64,000 nt of DNA from Candidatus Saccharimonadota bacterium. Its GTDB lineage: Bacteria > Patescibacteriota > Saccharimonadia > Saccharimonadales > Saccharimonadaceae. Below the pieces are notes generated by a model. The model saw nothing but the letters and a program-made list of their open reading frames with translations. It did no database searches and was not told the DNA's origin. The translations under genes were made by a program, and so were the position numbers. The stretch's first letter is position 1, and each line of letters begins with the position of its first letter. The stretch covers positions 1-64,000 of the forward strand of contig JAFQYG010000005.1 of the NCBI GenBank assembly GCA_017406565.1, in the 5' to 3' direction. Positions 43,049 through 52,455 of the stretch are shown here, in pieces.

Positions 43049-43990
43049 ATGGCACAATATAAGGTGCCTCAGGATGTTGAGGCGGATGATAAATTACTCG
43101 GGCCGTTTAGTTTTCGGCAGTGCGTTTATCTTTTGATAGCTGGTATTTTGATTGCGATAGCAGTAGCTCTGTTTTCGCTGTTCCCATTACTTGCAATTAT
43201 ACCTATAATACCGGCGTTTTTCTTTCTAGTGTTGGCATTGCCGCTCAAGAAAGATCAACCGATGGAAACATACTTAGCAGCGATTGTGTCGTATTATCTT
43301 AAGCCGCGTAAGAGGGTTTGGACACCTGGGCAGAAGGAATCAACTATTCAGATAACCGCTCCGAAGATTGTTGAACAATCGCGTACGCGTGATATCACTG
43401 GTGAAGAAGCTACACATAGATTGTCGTTTTTGGCTGACATTGTGGATACTGAGGGTCAAGCAATTAAGAATGTTGGTGGTAATAACCAGGTGAGCGAGGA
43501 AATAGTTAAAGAAGCGAATTCGATGAGCGATATGTTTGAGACTTCTCATTTTGCAAACCTTGAGACCACTATTGCTCAAGACGAGAACAAAAGGCATGAA
43601 GAAGTGATGAGGGAAATGCGTGAGGCGATTGCACAAAGTGAGGATATAACTGGTACTATCAAAAAACGTAGTGATAAGGAAGAACCGGAGCAAGCTCCGG
43701 CGGTAAGGGCTGAAGTGAAGACTTCGTTGTCATCGACGAGTACAGTAGGGGCAAAACCAGATTTTGGGTCATCAGTAGTAGTAACACCGGGTGCTCCAAT
43801 ACAAACTGAGCCTGTGGAAAAGTCTAATCAGGTTAGAAAAGAATCAAGTGAAAAACCTGAAAAAAGTTCGTTAAAAGCTAGTATAATAGAATTAGCAAAT
43901 AATCCTGATTTTTCTATAGCGACCATCGCGAAAGAAGCTAACCGTATTAATGGAAAGGAAGAGGGCGAAGTTTTTATATCGCTACATTAA
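43049..43990 (+). CDS. PrgI-like (VirB3-type) type IV secretion protein
   Basis: 313 residues. Residues 1-100 match PrgI: YKVPQDVEADDKLLGPFSFR, then two closely spaced membrane helices (QCVYLLIAGILIAIAVALFS, FPLLAIIPIIPAFFFLVLAL) and MEAYL-like METYLAAIVSYYLKPRKRVW. Residues 130-313 are a polar, charged tail not found in short PrgI proteins. VirB3/PrgI works with VirB4 in the inner-membrane complex, and the gene is followed after 3 nt by the VirB4-type genes. Confidence 0.85.
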   Translation: MAQYKVPQDVEADDKLLGPFSFRQCVYLLIAGILIAIAVALFSLFPLLAIIPIIPAFFFLVLALPLKKDQPMETYLAAIVSYYLKPRKRVWTPGQKESTIQITAPKIVEQSRTRDITGEEATHRLSFLADIVDTEGQAIKNVGGNNQVSEEIVKEANSMSDMFETSHFANLETTIAQDENKRHEEVMREMREAIAQSEDITGTIKKRSDKEEPEQAPAVRAEVKTSLSSTSTVGAKPDFGSSVVVTPGAPIQTEPVEKSNQVRKESSEKPEKSSLKASIIELANNPDFSIATIAKEANRINGKEEGEVFISLH

Positions 43991-43993
43991 AGT

Positions 43994-44932
43994 ATGAATC
44001 CACAGCAAATGAATCCTAACGCACCACAAGTGATTATGCCTGGTCAACAACCGGTGCCACAGGGTGCTGCGCCGCAAATGATGATGCCTGGGCAGATGCC
44101 AGCGCAACAGATGCCGATGCAACAAATGCCTGGGCAAGCACCAGTACAGCAGATGGGAAATCAAAATGCTGCAGGGATTGGCTCGGCGGCAATGGCAGCA
44201 CAACAGGCTGCGCCGGTTTCTCCAAATAAAGAAGCGCCTTCATCTACGCAAGCGACTTTGTTAATATCAGAGTTGCGCGATAACGTGGTGATTATGAAAG
44301 ACGGATCGTTTAGAGCCGTGGTGGCTTGTAAGTCAATTAATTTTGATTTGATGAGCGAAACGGAGAGAGAGGGCGTAGAATATTCGTATCGTAATTTCTT
44401 AAACTCGTTGAAGTTTACGACACAGATATTGATTCGAAGCCAAAGAGTAGATATTGGGCCTTACATTGAGAGATTGTCAGAGATTCGACGTAACAATGAT
44501 AATATGTTGCTTGGTGTATTGATGGACGATTACATTAACTTTATTGATGTTTTGTCGCAAGAAGCAAATATTATGGACAAGTCTTTCTTTATCATTATTC
44601 CTTACTATTCTTCGCCGGATATGGAAAAAGAATTGCAGCAGACAAAAAACTTTTTCAGATCTTTTTCACGTACAAAAACTTCTGATGTAACAAGGATTGA
44701 TAGAGCAACTTATGACAAAGCTTTGACTGAATTGACAAACAGGGTTGATTCAGTAATGGCTGGACTGTTCCAGATTGGAATTCATTCAGTACGTCTTAAC
44801 ACTAAGGAACTGGCTGAGCTTTATTATAACTTTAATAACCCAGATACGGCAGTTAGAGAACCTTTGGTGGACTTTTCAAAATTAGCGACGATGTATGTTA
44901 AAAAAGGTGATAAGCAGGGAGGAGAGGCGTAA
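43994..44932 (+). CDS. VirB4 N-terminal-domain-like protein with a Gln/Met/Pro-rich arm
   Basis: 312 residues, soluble. Residues 1-80 are a repetitive arm (QQMPMQQMPGQAPVQQMGNQ). The rest (about 85-300) resembles the non-ATPase N-terminal domain of conjugative VirB4/TraC ATPases: LLISELRDNVVIMKDGSFRA, then VVACKSINFDLMSETEREGV and LNSLKFTTQILIRSQRVDIG. No Walker motif is present. The stop overlaps the virB4 start by one base (TAATG). It probably associates with VirB4 and may place an adaptor arm at the ATPase. Confidence 0.75.
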   Translation: MNPQQMNPNAPQVIMPGQQPVPQGAAPQMMMPGQMPAQQMPMQQMPGQAPVQQMGNQNAAGIGSAAMAAQQAAPVSPNKEAPSSTQATLLISELRDNVVIMKDGSFRAVVACKSINFDLMSETEREGVEYSYRNFLNSLKFTTQILIRSQRVDIGPYIERLSEIRRNNDNMLLGVLMDDYINFIDVLSQEANIMDKSFFIIIPYYSSPDMEKELQQTKNFFRSFSRTKTSDVTRIDRATYDKALTELTNRVDSVMAGLFQIGIHSVRLNTKELAELYYNFNNPDTAVREPLVDFSKLATMYVKKGDKQGGEA

Positions 44933-46758
44933 TGGCTAAGAAACGTCAATTGACAGCAGCAGAGATTGCGGCGCAAAATGAAGCGATGGAAGCCGCAGAA
45001 ATTCAGCACGCGTTTGAGCAAGGTACGAATACTTTACGTGATTTGATTTCGCCTTCAGCGATTGAAATTCATTCTGATTATTTTAGGTTAGGGAATAAGT
45101 ACGGGCGAACGATGTATGTTTATGGATATCCAAGGACTTTGTATACTGGGTGGTTGTCGCCAATTATTAATATTGATGAAGTATTAGATGTGTCGATGTA
45201 TATTTATCCAGTGGAGTCGGCAGTAGTAATGAAAAACTTGAAAACGAAAGTGACGCAACTTGAAGCATCGATGAATCTTAATGCTGAAAAGGGTAAGATT
45301 CGTGATCCAGAACTTGAAGCAGCAATCAACGATGCAGAAGAGTTGCGTGATCAGTTGCAGGTAGGTGAGGAAAGATTCTTCCGATTTGGCCTATATGTGA
45401 CGCTTTGGGCAGATTCTTTGGATGAAATGAAATTTGTACAGCAGAAGATTGAAACGATTTTTGGTCAGCAGATGGTGTTTTCAAAGGTTGCAAATTCGCA
45501 ACAAGAGCAAGGGTTGAATTCGATTACGCCACAATGCATGGATCAATTACAGATTCGTCGTAATATGAATACGGGTGCGATTTCAACATCATTCCCATTC
45601 ACCTCGGCAGATTTGACACAAGACAAAGGGATTTTGTATGGCATCAATATGCATAATAATGGTTTGGTGATTTTCGATAGATTCTCACTGGAGAATGCCA
45701 ATATGGTGGTATTTGCAAAATCTGGTGCTGGTAAATCATTTACAGTGAAATTAGAAGCTTTGAGATCGATGATGGTGGGGGCAGAGATTTTAATTATTGA
45801 CCCTGAAAATGAGTATCAGAAATTATGTGATGCGGTAGGCGGGGCTTATATTAGATTGTCTCTTAATTCAGATGTGAGGATTAATCCGTTTGATTTACCG
45901 AAAGTAGTAGATGCAGAAGATGCGAATGATGCTTTGAGAGCTAATTTGGTGACTTTGCATGGTTTGTTTAGAACGATGCTAGGGGGGAATCAAATGGCTT
46001 CGGGTGGGCAAATGGTGCCAGCATTAACTGCAGCTGAAGAAGCGGATCTCGATCAGGCTCTTATAGACACTTATGCGCGAGCAGGGATTACTTCAGATCC
46101 ATTGACGCATCAATCGACGCCGCCGACAATTATGAATTTGTATGATACGCTTTTGCATATGGAAGGTTCTGGGCCGGCTTTGGCGCAGAGACTACGTAAA
46201 TATACGACAGGTACATTTGCGGGGATTTTCTCACAACAATCAAATATTGATATTAACAACCAGATGGTAGTGTTTAATATTCGTGATTTGGAAGAAGAAC
46301 TTCGTCCAGTGGCAATGTATATTGTGTTGTCACATATTTGGAATATTGTTAGAGCATCGCAGAAGAAACGTTTGCTAATTGTGGATGAGGCATGGCAATT
46401 GATGCAGCATGAGGATTCGGCAAACTTTATGTTCTCACTAGCTAAGCGAGCACGTAAGTATTATCTAGGTCTTACGACAATTTCGCAGGATGTGGAAGAT
46501 TTCATGGGTTCGAAAATGGGACGTGCGATTGTGGGTAACTCGTCAATGCAGTTATTGTTAAAGCAATCAGTATCGGCAGTAGATGTGTTATCAGACGTGT
46601 TTAAATTGACTGAAGAAGAGAAGCGTAGGTTATCGAACTTCCCGGTGGGGCAGGGACTATTCTTTGCGGGGCAAAACCACGTGCATATTCAAATTATTGC
46701 GTCAGAGACTGAAGAAGGTTTGATCACAACGAATCCAGCGCAGAAGGCGGCGGGGTAA
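44932..46758 (+). CDS. VirB4-like type IV secretion ATPase
   Basis: 608 residues. Energises assembly or substrate transfer in type IV secretion. Walker A is FAKSGAGKSFTVKLEALRSM, the strand ILIIDPENEYQKLCDAVGGA follows, Walker B is RLLIVDEAWQLMQHED, and SRAKRARKYYLGLTTISQDV-like motif (AKRARKYYLGLTTISQDV) and MQLLLKQS are the typical late motifs. The N-terminal part is shorter than in classical VirB4. No VirD4 coupling protein is visible in the window, so the pilus could serve DNA uptake or attachment rather than conjugation. Confidence 0.92.
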   Translation: MAKKRQLTAAEIAAQNEAMEAAEIQHAFEQGTNTLRDLISPSAIEIHSDYFRLGNKYGRTMYVYGYPRTLYTGWLSPIINIDEVLDVSMYIYPVESAVVMKNLKTKVTQLEASMNLNAEKGKIRDPELEAAINDAEELRDQLQVGEERFFRFGLYVTLWADSLDEMKFVQQKIETIFGQQMVFSKVANSQQEQGLNSITPQCMDQLQIRRNMNTGAISTSFPFTSADLTQDKGILYGINMHNNGLVIFDRFSLENANMVVFAKSGAGKSFTVKLEALRSMMVGAEILIIDPENEYQKLCDAVGGAYIRLSLNSDVRINPFDLPKVVDAEDANDALRANLVTLHGLFRTMLGGNQMASGGQMVPALTAAEEADLDQALIDTYARAGITSDPLTHQSTPPTIMNLYDTLLHMEGSGPALAQRLRKYTTGTFAGIFSQQSNIDINNQMVVFNIRDLEEELRPVAMYIVLSHIWNIVRASQKKRLLIVDEAWQLMQHEDSANFMFSLAKRARKYYLGLTTISQDVEDFMGSKMGRAIVGNSSMQLLLKQSVSAVDVLSDVFKLTEEEKRRLSNFPVGQGLFFAGQNHVHIQIIASETEEGLITTNPAQKAAG

Positions 46759-46830
46759 CAATAAGCTGTTGAATTGGTTTGGAGACTGTTAATCTGGTTT
46801 TTGTTTGTCGTGAGACAATAAATGTTAATT

Positions 46831-48822
46831 TTATGTTCCTGAAATGCAACGTACTGTTCTTCCGCTGTATTTACCAGTAATAACGTTAGCGACATTGACT
46901 TCTGAAATGCCAATATCAGATATATAGGCATTGTATACGTTACTATATGCAGTGGGTGACCAATATTCACCCCAGCTATTACGACTACGGATCGGAAGTG
47001 TTCCGATACCAGAAAGAACAGTATTAATAGGATACGAACGGTATGTGTTTGACATTACTATTCCAGTGGGATTAGTGTCAGAATCTGATTTATCGCCGTT
47101 GCCACCTAGAGTAATATGTAATTGGGCAGACTCACTGTTTGGTATGTTACTAGTATCTCCGTTTGTTGGTAGATGCCAACCTTTTGGACAGATATCGCCA
47201 CCTACATTTGTATTTTCAGTTTGAATACTATGGACACCGTTTCCTGCAGTAGCAGAATACCAATTGTAATAATTACCATAACTATATACATCTCCAGCTG
47301 GATCGTAGTTAGATGCTGTGTTATTAACGAATAAGGTTGTATTGTCAGTCCTAATACGCGATTGGTCATCACAAACTAAAGAACCAGTATTACACCATCC
47401 TTCTGGAGCGGTAGTTGCATTATAAGCTATTGATGAATTTGGTGAAAGATGATTAGAAGTTACACCTGTATCATAGACATTCGTGAGCGGAAGTGACGGG
47501 TTATTGGTATTTGAAGATGAAAGCGTGGCAGAGTCATCTAGCCTTAAGTTTTCCATCATCCAACATTTACTATCAGCTAATTTAGCCACGGCATAAACAT
47601 TATTGTCTCTAGTATCTCTAAGTGCAGTGACACTACCAATACTCATACTGCTGCAGCCAGACCAGTTTTGCATATTACCAGCAGGAGCTAGCCATTTAGC
47701 GTAGAGTTTAAGTCTGCTAGTACTATATTGCCCAGCAGCGAATTCTATAGTTTGTTGTGGCCCATAATTGGCCCCGGTGCCATCAGGTTTAGTATTCCAA
47801 GAAATGAAGCCATAACCATCACGTTTGTAATTTGGTGCATAGAGTCTAGCGGAAGTATCAGTTTCCAGAATTTCCTGGTTGCCCATTTCGCCTTCTACAT
47901 TATTAGGGTTAGATACATTGGCAAAATAGCAAATGTTCCCATTAGGACAATCATTCCACATGGCATAAAGTGTAATAGTATTTCCGACCGTAGTTAAATC
48001 GGTGACGGATTGTTGGTCGGTGTAGGTTATCCCACTGCCATCTTGAGCCGTATTCCAACCAACAAAATAGTAGCCAGATGGAGCGGTGAAACCATTAGCT
48101 GTTAATTGTGTGGAAACTCCTTCATAGATGGTTTGGTCATTCATAGTACCGGTACCAGTGATTAGATTGCCTTCAAAGTAACTAGCAGGACTGAAGTGGA
48201 CATTATATCGCATACACGCATCCGCAATCGTAGCAGTATAAATAATAGTGCCATTATTATTAGAATTATTGGCGTCGGGGATCATTTTATAGTTACCTAC
48301 GGGTATAGAACTGGATGATGATACACCATAGTATATATTAAAGCTATCATTAATATTTGTACTGCTAGGGGAAGCTAATGGTGTTTTAATTGTAGCAGGG
48401 TTATTTAGTGTAGGTACTGGGCTAAAGATGTCGTCAGCCGTTGGAGTGGTAGTAGGATTAGCGTTATTATAATAATATCCCCATGAGTTAGGATTGTTCT
48501 TTAGACTAGCTATACCATTAACTGGTGTGAAGTAAGTGTCTGATTGGTTATTAGCTGAATTACCATTGAGATAGAGATTATTATTATTAACTGATGTATT
48601 AATAGTAAAGTTATAACCATACCTACAAGTAGTTGCTACATTAATACTATCTGCACTGATGGCTGTATCTGCATCTGCTGTGACATTGATGTTTTGTGAG
48701 CCTGAGGAGGTGAGGGTGAGGGTGTAATTGGTGGCGGAAGTATTAGAAGATATCAAAATAGTCCCAAAAAGACTTAATAATATGAGACTGATTAGGGTTT
48801 TAAGATTTAATGTTTTAATCAC
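46831..48822 (-). CDS. Large surface protein with InlB-type repeats and a Fibrobacter major-paralogous domain
   Basis: 663 residues starting at GTG 48822. The order is: signal peptide (residues 1-30, NTSA); a beta-rich Asn/Ser/Thr domain (31-200) like that of the cut-off protein at 1-402; two InlB/Listeria-Bacteroides-type repeats (GYYFVGWNTAQDGSGITYTD and YGFISWNTKPDGTGANYGP, each ending LYAMW/LYAKW); and a C-terminal Fibrobacter-succinogenes major-paralogous-type domain (KCWMMENLRLDDSA, GDICPKGWHLPTNGD, VRCISGT). The protein is probably exported and exposed on the cell surface, where it could bind a host cell. It is convergent with virB4. Confidence 0.85.
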   Translation of the reverse strand: MIKTLNLKTLISLILLSLFGTILISSNTSATNYTLTLTSSGSQNINVTADADTAISADSINVATTCRYGYNFTINTSVNNNNLYLNGNSANNQSDTYFTPVNGIASLKNNPNSWGYYYNNANPTTTPTADDIFSPVPTLNNPATIKTPLASPSSTNINDSFNIYYGVSSSSSIPVGNYKMIPDANNSNNNGTIIYTATIADACMRYNVHFSPASYFEGNLITGTGTMNDQTIYEGVSTQLTANGFTAPSGYYFVGWNTAQDGSGITYTDQQSVTDLTTVGNTITLYAMWNDCPNGNICYFANVSNPNNVEGEMGNQEILETDTSARLYAPNYKRDGYGFISWNTKPDGTGANYGPQQTIEFAAGQYSTSRLKLYAKWLAPAGNMQNWSGCSSMSIGSVTALRDTRDNNVYAVAKLADSKCWMMENLRLDDSATLSSSNTNNPSLPLTNVYDTGVTSNHLSPNSSIAYNATTAPEGWCNTGSLVCDDQSRIRTDNTTLFVNNTASNYDPAGDVYSYGNYYNWYSATAGNGVHSIQTENTNVGGDICPKGWHLPTNGDTSNIPNSESAQLHITLGGNGDKSDSDTNPTGIVMSNTYRSYPINTVLSGIGTLPIRSRNSWGEYWSPTAYSNVYNAYISDIGISEVNVANVITGKYSGRTVRCISGT

Positions 48823-48921
48823 GAGAACTACTTTCTTATGTGGCTGCTCTTATTTACTTAGTTTACATAATTATTATAGCATAAACAGTATATCTACAAA
48901 AAATTATTATAAGGTAGATAA

Positions 48922-48948
48922 TTAGCACTCTTGCGTTTTGAGTGCTAG
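48922..48948. promoter_or_regulatory. CIRCE element of dnaJ
   Basis: TTAGCACTC, nine bases (TTGCGTTTT), GAGTGCTAG: the HrcA operator with only the last base off. The -35 box TTGCGT (48931-48936) lies in its spacer, 17 bp before TATAAT (48954-48959), so repression would be direct. Confidence 0.92.
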
Positions 48949-48953
48949 TGATA

Positions 48954-48959
48954 TATAAT
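48954..48959 (+). promoter_or_regulatory. -10 box of dnaJ (leaderless)
   Basis: TATAAT, 7 nt before the ATG at 48967. It combines HrcA control and a leaderless start. Confidence 0.6.
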
Positions 48960-48966
48960 ATATATT

Positions 48967-49875
48967 ATGGCAAAACGTGATTATTATGAAGTTTTAGGCG
49001 TATCTAAGAACGCTTCTGATGATGAGATTAAGAAGGCTTATCGTAAATTGGCGATTAAATATCATCCGGATAAAAATCCTGGTGATAAGGAAGCTGAAGC
49101 GAAATTTAAGGAAATTAATGAAGCGCATGATGTATTGTCTGATAAACAAAAACGCGCACGTTATGATCAATTTGGACATGCTGGTGTAGGTGGGGCTGGT
49201 GGAAATCCATTTGCTGGTGGCGCTAATCCATTCGGACAAGGTGGGAATTTCAATTTCAATGGGCAAACATTTAACTTTGATTTTGGCGGTGGTGGATTTG
49301 ATGATATTTTGGGAAGTATTTTTGGGTTTGGTGGTCCAAGAAGGCCACGCAAAGGAGCTGATTATCAGACGACAGTAAATTTGACTTTTGAAGAAGCGGT
49401 TTTTGGCACAACAAAATCTGTGTCAGTAGAGGGTAAGGATTTGAAAGTAAAAATTCCGGCCGGGATTGATGATGGAATGTCAATTAGATTACATGGTAAA
49501 GGTGGACCGGCACCAGAAGGTGCGACGGAACGCGGTGATTTGTATGTAAAAATTCGCGTAAAACCACACAAGCATTTGACGCGGGAAGGCGCAATTATAT
49601 TATCAGAAGAAAAAATCAGTATGGTAGATGCGGCGCTTGGATGTGAAATTGATGTTGAAACAGTGGATGGTAAGATTACGATGAAGATACCAGCTGGTAC
49701 GCAATCCGGAACTCCATTTAAGTTGTCGGGACATGGTGTGCCGTTTAGAACGGATGGTGATAGAGGCCCACACATTGTGACAATAATTGTGGAAACACCA
49801 AAAAATCTGTCACGTAAGCAGAAAGAATTATTGGAAGAATTCAAAAAATCTAAGAAACGCGGATTTTGGGGTTAA
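48967..49875 (+). CDS. dnaJ: DnaJ/CbpA-type co-chaperone without zinc fingers
   Basis: 302 residues. The J domain ([23 protein letters not shown] in [17 protein letters not shown]) stimulates DnaK. A Gly/Phe-rich linker ([20 protein letters not shown]) and the C-terminal beta domains ([19 protein letters not shown] onward) follow. The four CxxCxGxG zinc motifs of classical DnaJ are missing, as in type II Hsp40 proteins. A CIRCE element controls it. No dnaK or grpE lies next to it. Confidence 0.93.
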   Translation: MAKRDYYEVLGVSKNASDDEIKKAYRKLAIKYHPDKNPGDKEAEAKFKEINEAHDVLSDKQKRARYDQFGHAGVGGAGGNPFAGGANPFGQGGNFNFNGQTFNFDFGGGGFDDILGSIFGFGGPRRPRKGADYQTTVNLTFEEAVFGTTKSVSVEGKDLKVKIPAGIDDGMSIRLHGKGGPAPEGATERGDLYVKIRVKPHKHLTREGAIILSEEKISMVDAALGCEIDVETVDGKITMKIPAGTQSGTPFKLSGHGVPFRTDGDRGPHIVTIIVETPKNLSRKQKELLEEFKKSKKRGFWG

Positions 49876-50111
49876 GCTGAAATACGCAGTTCGACAAGAC
49901 CAGTTGAAGTGTTGCGGACGACAAGATCGACGCCGTTGGCGGCGCGTTCGATTCGGTGGGTGACCCAGCCGTCAGAATTGCGAACGACGAGGGAATCAGA
50001 AATTAGGCTTCCTTCAATATAGGAAGTAGACCCATCTGGAGCGCGATAAAGTACCCCATTTCTGAGTAACATTTCTTTTAGTTCACCCACTGTAAATCCA
50101 TAATTATTCAC
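49872..50111 (-). CDS. Small hypothetical protein
   Basis: 79 residues if started at the GTG at 50111, where a TATACA box lies 6 nt upstream; a TTG at 50144 would add 11 residues. It has an N-terminal helix ([20 protein letters not shown]) and then two beta-hairpin-like repeats ([34 protein letters not shown]). No family is recognised. It overlaps the end of dnaJ convergently by 4 nt. Confidence 0.55.
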   Translation of the reverse strand: MNNYGFTVGELKEMLLRNGVLYRAPDGSTSYIEGSLISDSLVVRNSDGWVTHRIERAANGVDLVVRNTSTGLVELRISA

Positions 50112-50221
50112 TTTTAGTGTATATCTTAAATTATGAAAATGCAAGCACTAGGAGTTTCAAAATGGGCCTTTTTGTGGTATAATGAGGGTGGAAATTTAAA
50201 TTTGATGTTATTTGTTAACCC

Positions 50222-50245
50222 GCTAGTATAGAGAAAAATACTAGC
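50222..50245 (+). promoter_or_regulatory. Hairpin in the rny leader
   Basis: GCTAGTAT (50222-50229) and ATACTAGC (50238-50245) form a perfect 8-bp stem, loop AGAGAAAA. It lies in a leader that begins near 50184 behind the TATAAT at about 50177-50182 and ends at AAGGGA before the rny ATG. RNases often adjust their own level through such leader structures; this is inferred only. Confidence 0.45.
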
Positions 50246-50268
50246 AAAAACAATTAGAAAGGGACTCT

Positions 50269-51786
50269 ATGGAAATTGTTATCCCAATTATTGCCGCAGC
50301 GGCAGGTGTTGCTGCTGGTGCGGGCGGGATTTTTGCATACAATAAGAAAAATGAAAAGGGTGGCAAAGACAAGGCTGATGATTTGGTACGTAAAGCTAAG
50401 CGTGAAGCGTCAGACATTGTTTTGTCAGCTAAAAAAGAAGCTGCTAAAGTTACTGAAAAGAATCAACAGGAAGAAAACGAACGTCGTCGTGAATGGAAGC
50501 GTACAGAGAACCGTTTGGCAGAACGAGAGACTGCACTTGATACTAAGTTAGACCAGTTGGAAAAGAAAACTGAAAAATTAGTACGTGAAGAAAAAGAATT
50601 GGATGAATTAAAAAACGAAGTACGTGATATTCGTACAAAACAGCATGAAAAATTAGAAAAAATTGCAGGGCTGTCTAAAGCGGAAGCACGTGAAAAATTA
50701 ATGAAAATGACTGAAAATGATATCAAGCAAGATTTGGTGGGTTTGGTAGTTAAAGAACAAAAGGAAATCAAACATGGTGTAGACGAAGCTGCGCAAGCGA
50801 TGCTTCTTACCGCAATGGAGAGAATGTCGTCGGAAGTAACAGCTGACCGTACAATTACAGCTTTGAAGTTGCCTGATGATGATATGAAAGGACGAATTAT
50901 TGGTAAGGAGGGGCGCAATATTCAGGCTTTGCAACGAGCGACTGGTGTGGATATTTTAGTTGATGATACACCTGGTATGGTAGTGCTTTCTTCGTTTGAT
51001 CCAATTCGTCGTCAAGTAGCAAGGTATGCTTTGGAACGTTTGATGAAAGATGGGCGTATTAATCCAGCTTCGATTGAAGATTCTGTAGCAAAAGCAGAAC
51101 GTGAAATTGAAAAAGAAGTAGTGCGAGCTGGTGAGGATGCAGCACGCGAAGTTGGGGTAGTAGGTATCCCACGAGAAATATTGCACTTACTTGGTGAATT
51201 GAAATTTAGAACATCTTACGGACAAAACGTATTGCTACATTCAATTGAAATGGCGCATGTGGCAGGTATGATTGCAGAAGAAATTGGTGCGGATAAGCGA
51301 ATTGCAAAAACTGCAGCACTTTTACATGATATGGGTAAGGCAGTGACGCACAAAATTGAAGGTAAGCATGCGGATATTGGTGCAGAATTAGCTAAGAAAT
51401 ATGGTATGAGTGATACAGTCGTACATGCGATTGCAGCACACCATGATGATATTGAACCAACTACACCAGAAGCAATTATTGTGAAGATTTGTGATGCGAT
51501 GAGTGCAGCGCGTCCTGGAGCACGCAACATCTCAGCAGAGAACTTTGCAGAAAGAATGCGTGATCTTGAAAATATTGCAACTTCATTCCAAGGCATTGAC
51601 AAGGCTTATGCGATTTCGGCAGGTCGTGAAATACGTGTGATTGTAGAACCAAAGCAGATTGATGATTTGTCAGCACTTAAGTTGGCACGCGATATTGCAA
51701 ATAAAATTGAAGCAACGATGAGCTATCCTGGTATTATCAAGGTAAATGTGATTCGTGAAACGCGTGCAGTAGAGTACGCAAAATAG
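50269..51786 (+). CDS. rny: Ribonuclease Y
   Basis: 505 residues. Membrane-bound endonuclease that starts mRNA decay. An N-terminal membrane helix (IVIPIIAAAAGVAAGAGGIF) is followed by a long coiled coil (about 35-150), a KH domain (GRIIGKEGRNIQALQRATGV) and an HD domain (LLHDMGKAVTHKIEGKHADI, with HAIAAHHDDIEP). The AAGGGA site lies close to the ATG. Length and order match typical RNase Y. Confidence 0.96.
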   Translation: MEIVIPIIAAAAGVAAGAGGIFAYNKKNEKGGKDKADDLVRKAKREASDIVLSAKKEAAKVTEKNQQEENERRREWKRTENRLAERETALDTKLDQLEKKTEKLVREEKELDELKNEVRDIRTKQHEKLEKIAGLSKAEAREKLMKMTENDIKQDLVGLVVKEQKEIKHGVDEAAQAMLLTAMERMSSEVTADRTITALKLPDDDMKGRIIGKEGRNIQALQRATGVDILVDDTPGMVVLSSFDPIRRQVARYALERLMKDGRINPASIEDSVAKAEREIEKEVVRAGEDAAREVGVVGIPREILHLLGELKFRTSYGQNVLLHSIEMAHVAGMIAEEIGADKRIAKTAALLHDMGKAVTHKIEGKHADIGAELAKKYGMSDTVVHAIAAHHDDIEPTTPEAIIVKICDAMSAARPGARNISAENFAERMRDLENIATSFQGIDKAYAISAGREIRVIVEPKQIDDLSALKLARDIANKIEATMSYPGIIKVNVIRETRAVEYAK

Positions 51787-51792
51787 TCGTGC

Positions 51793-51798
51793 TATAAT
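51793..51798 (+). promoter_or_regulatory. -10 box of the CmpB-like operon (leaderless)
   Basis: TATAAT 6 nt before the ATG at 51805, immediately after rny. Confidence 0.6.
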
Positions 51799-51804
51799 TT
51801 AGCT

Positions 51805-52455
51805 ATGAGTGAACGAAAAACGTTTTGGGAGAGCCGACGCGAGTTTTTGGATAAGAAAATTAAGTTAGAACGATATCAAAAAATTGGTGTATTGCTTTTG
51901 GTGATTGTGCTGAGTGGATTTGCGGGTTGGTTATGGGAGTTTTGTTTACAAGAAGTGTCTGGTGGATTTCAAGGACTATATATTAAAGGCGGTAATCTTT
52001 CGCCGTGGATAAATATTTATGCGTATGGAGCGGTCTTAATAATTGGCACGACGTATCGTTTGCGAAAAAACCCTTGGTTGGTGTTTTTAGTATCGGCAGT
52101 GGTATGTGGAGTGTTGGAAGGATTGGCTGGATGGTTGGTATATAGCATCTTTGATGGAGCGAGGTATTGGAACTATTTGAATTCGTGGTGGGGATTTGGT
52201 AGTATTAATGGATTCGTGTGTCCGGTGAGTGTGATAGCGTTTGGACTTGCGGCGGTAGCATTAATATATTGGGCGTTGCCGTGGTGTATCCATGTGGCGC
52301 GCACGATGTCAAAGCGAGCGTTTTTGATTATGACGATTTCATTATTCTCGGCAGTGATGGTAGATGATGTGGTAAATTTAATTTTAAAAAGTATGGATTT
52401 GCCGACGGCAATGAATTTGTATGAGAGTTGGGGATGGCAGTACCGAAGCAAATAA
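51805..52455 (+). CDS. Membrane protein of the CmpB (putative ABC-permease) family
   Basis: 216 residues, five to six membrane spans. The conserved pattern is SGFAGWLWEFCLQEVSGGF, then SPWINIYAYGAVLIIG, a third span with VLEGLAGWLVYSIFDGARYW and NGFVCPVSVIAFGLAAVALI. Members are called putative ABC-transporter permeases but their function is not established. The end overlaps the start of the repair gene by 22 nt, so both are probably read from one mRNA. Confidence 0.78.
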   Translation: MSERKTFWESRREFLDKKIKLERYQKIGVLLLVIVLSGFAGWLWEFCLQEVSGGFQGLYIKGGNLSPWINIYAYGAVLIIGTTYRLRKNPWLVFLVSAVVCGVLEGLAGWLVYSIFDGARYWNYLNSWWGFGSINGFVCPVSVIAFGLAAVALIYWALPWCIHVARTMSKRAFLIMTISLFSAVMVDDVVNLILKSMDLPTAMNLYESWGWQYRSK

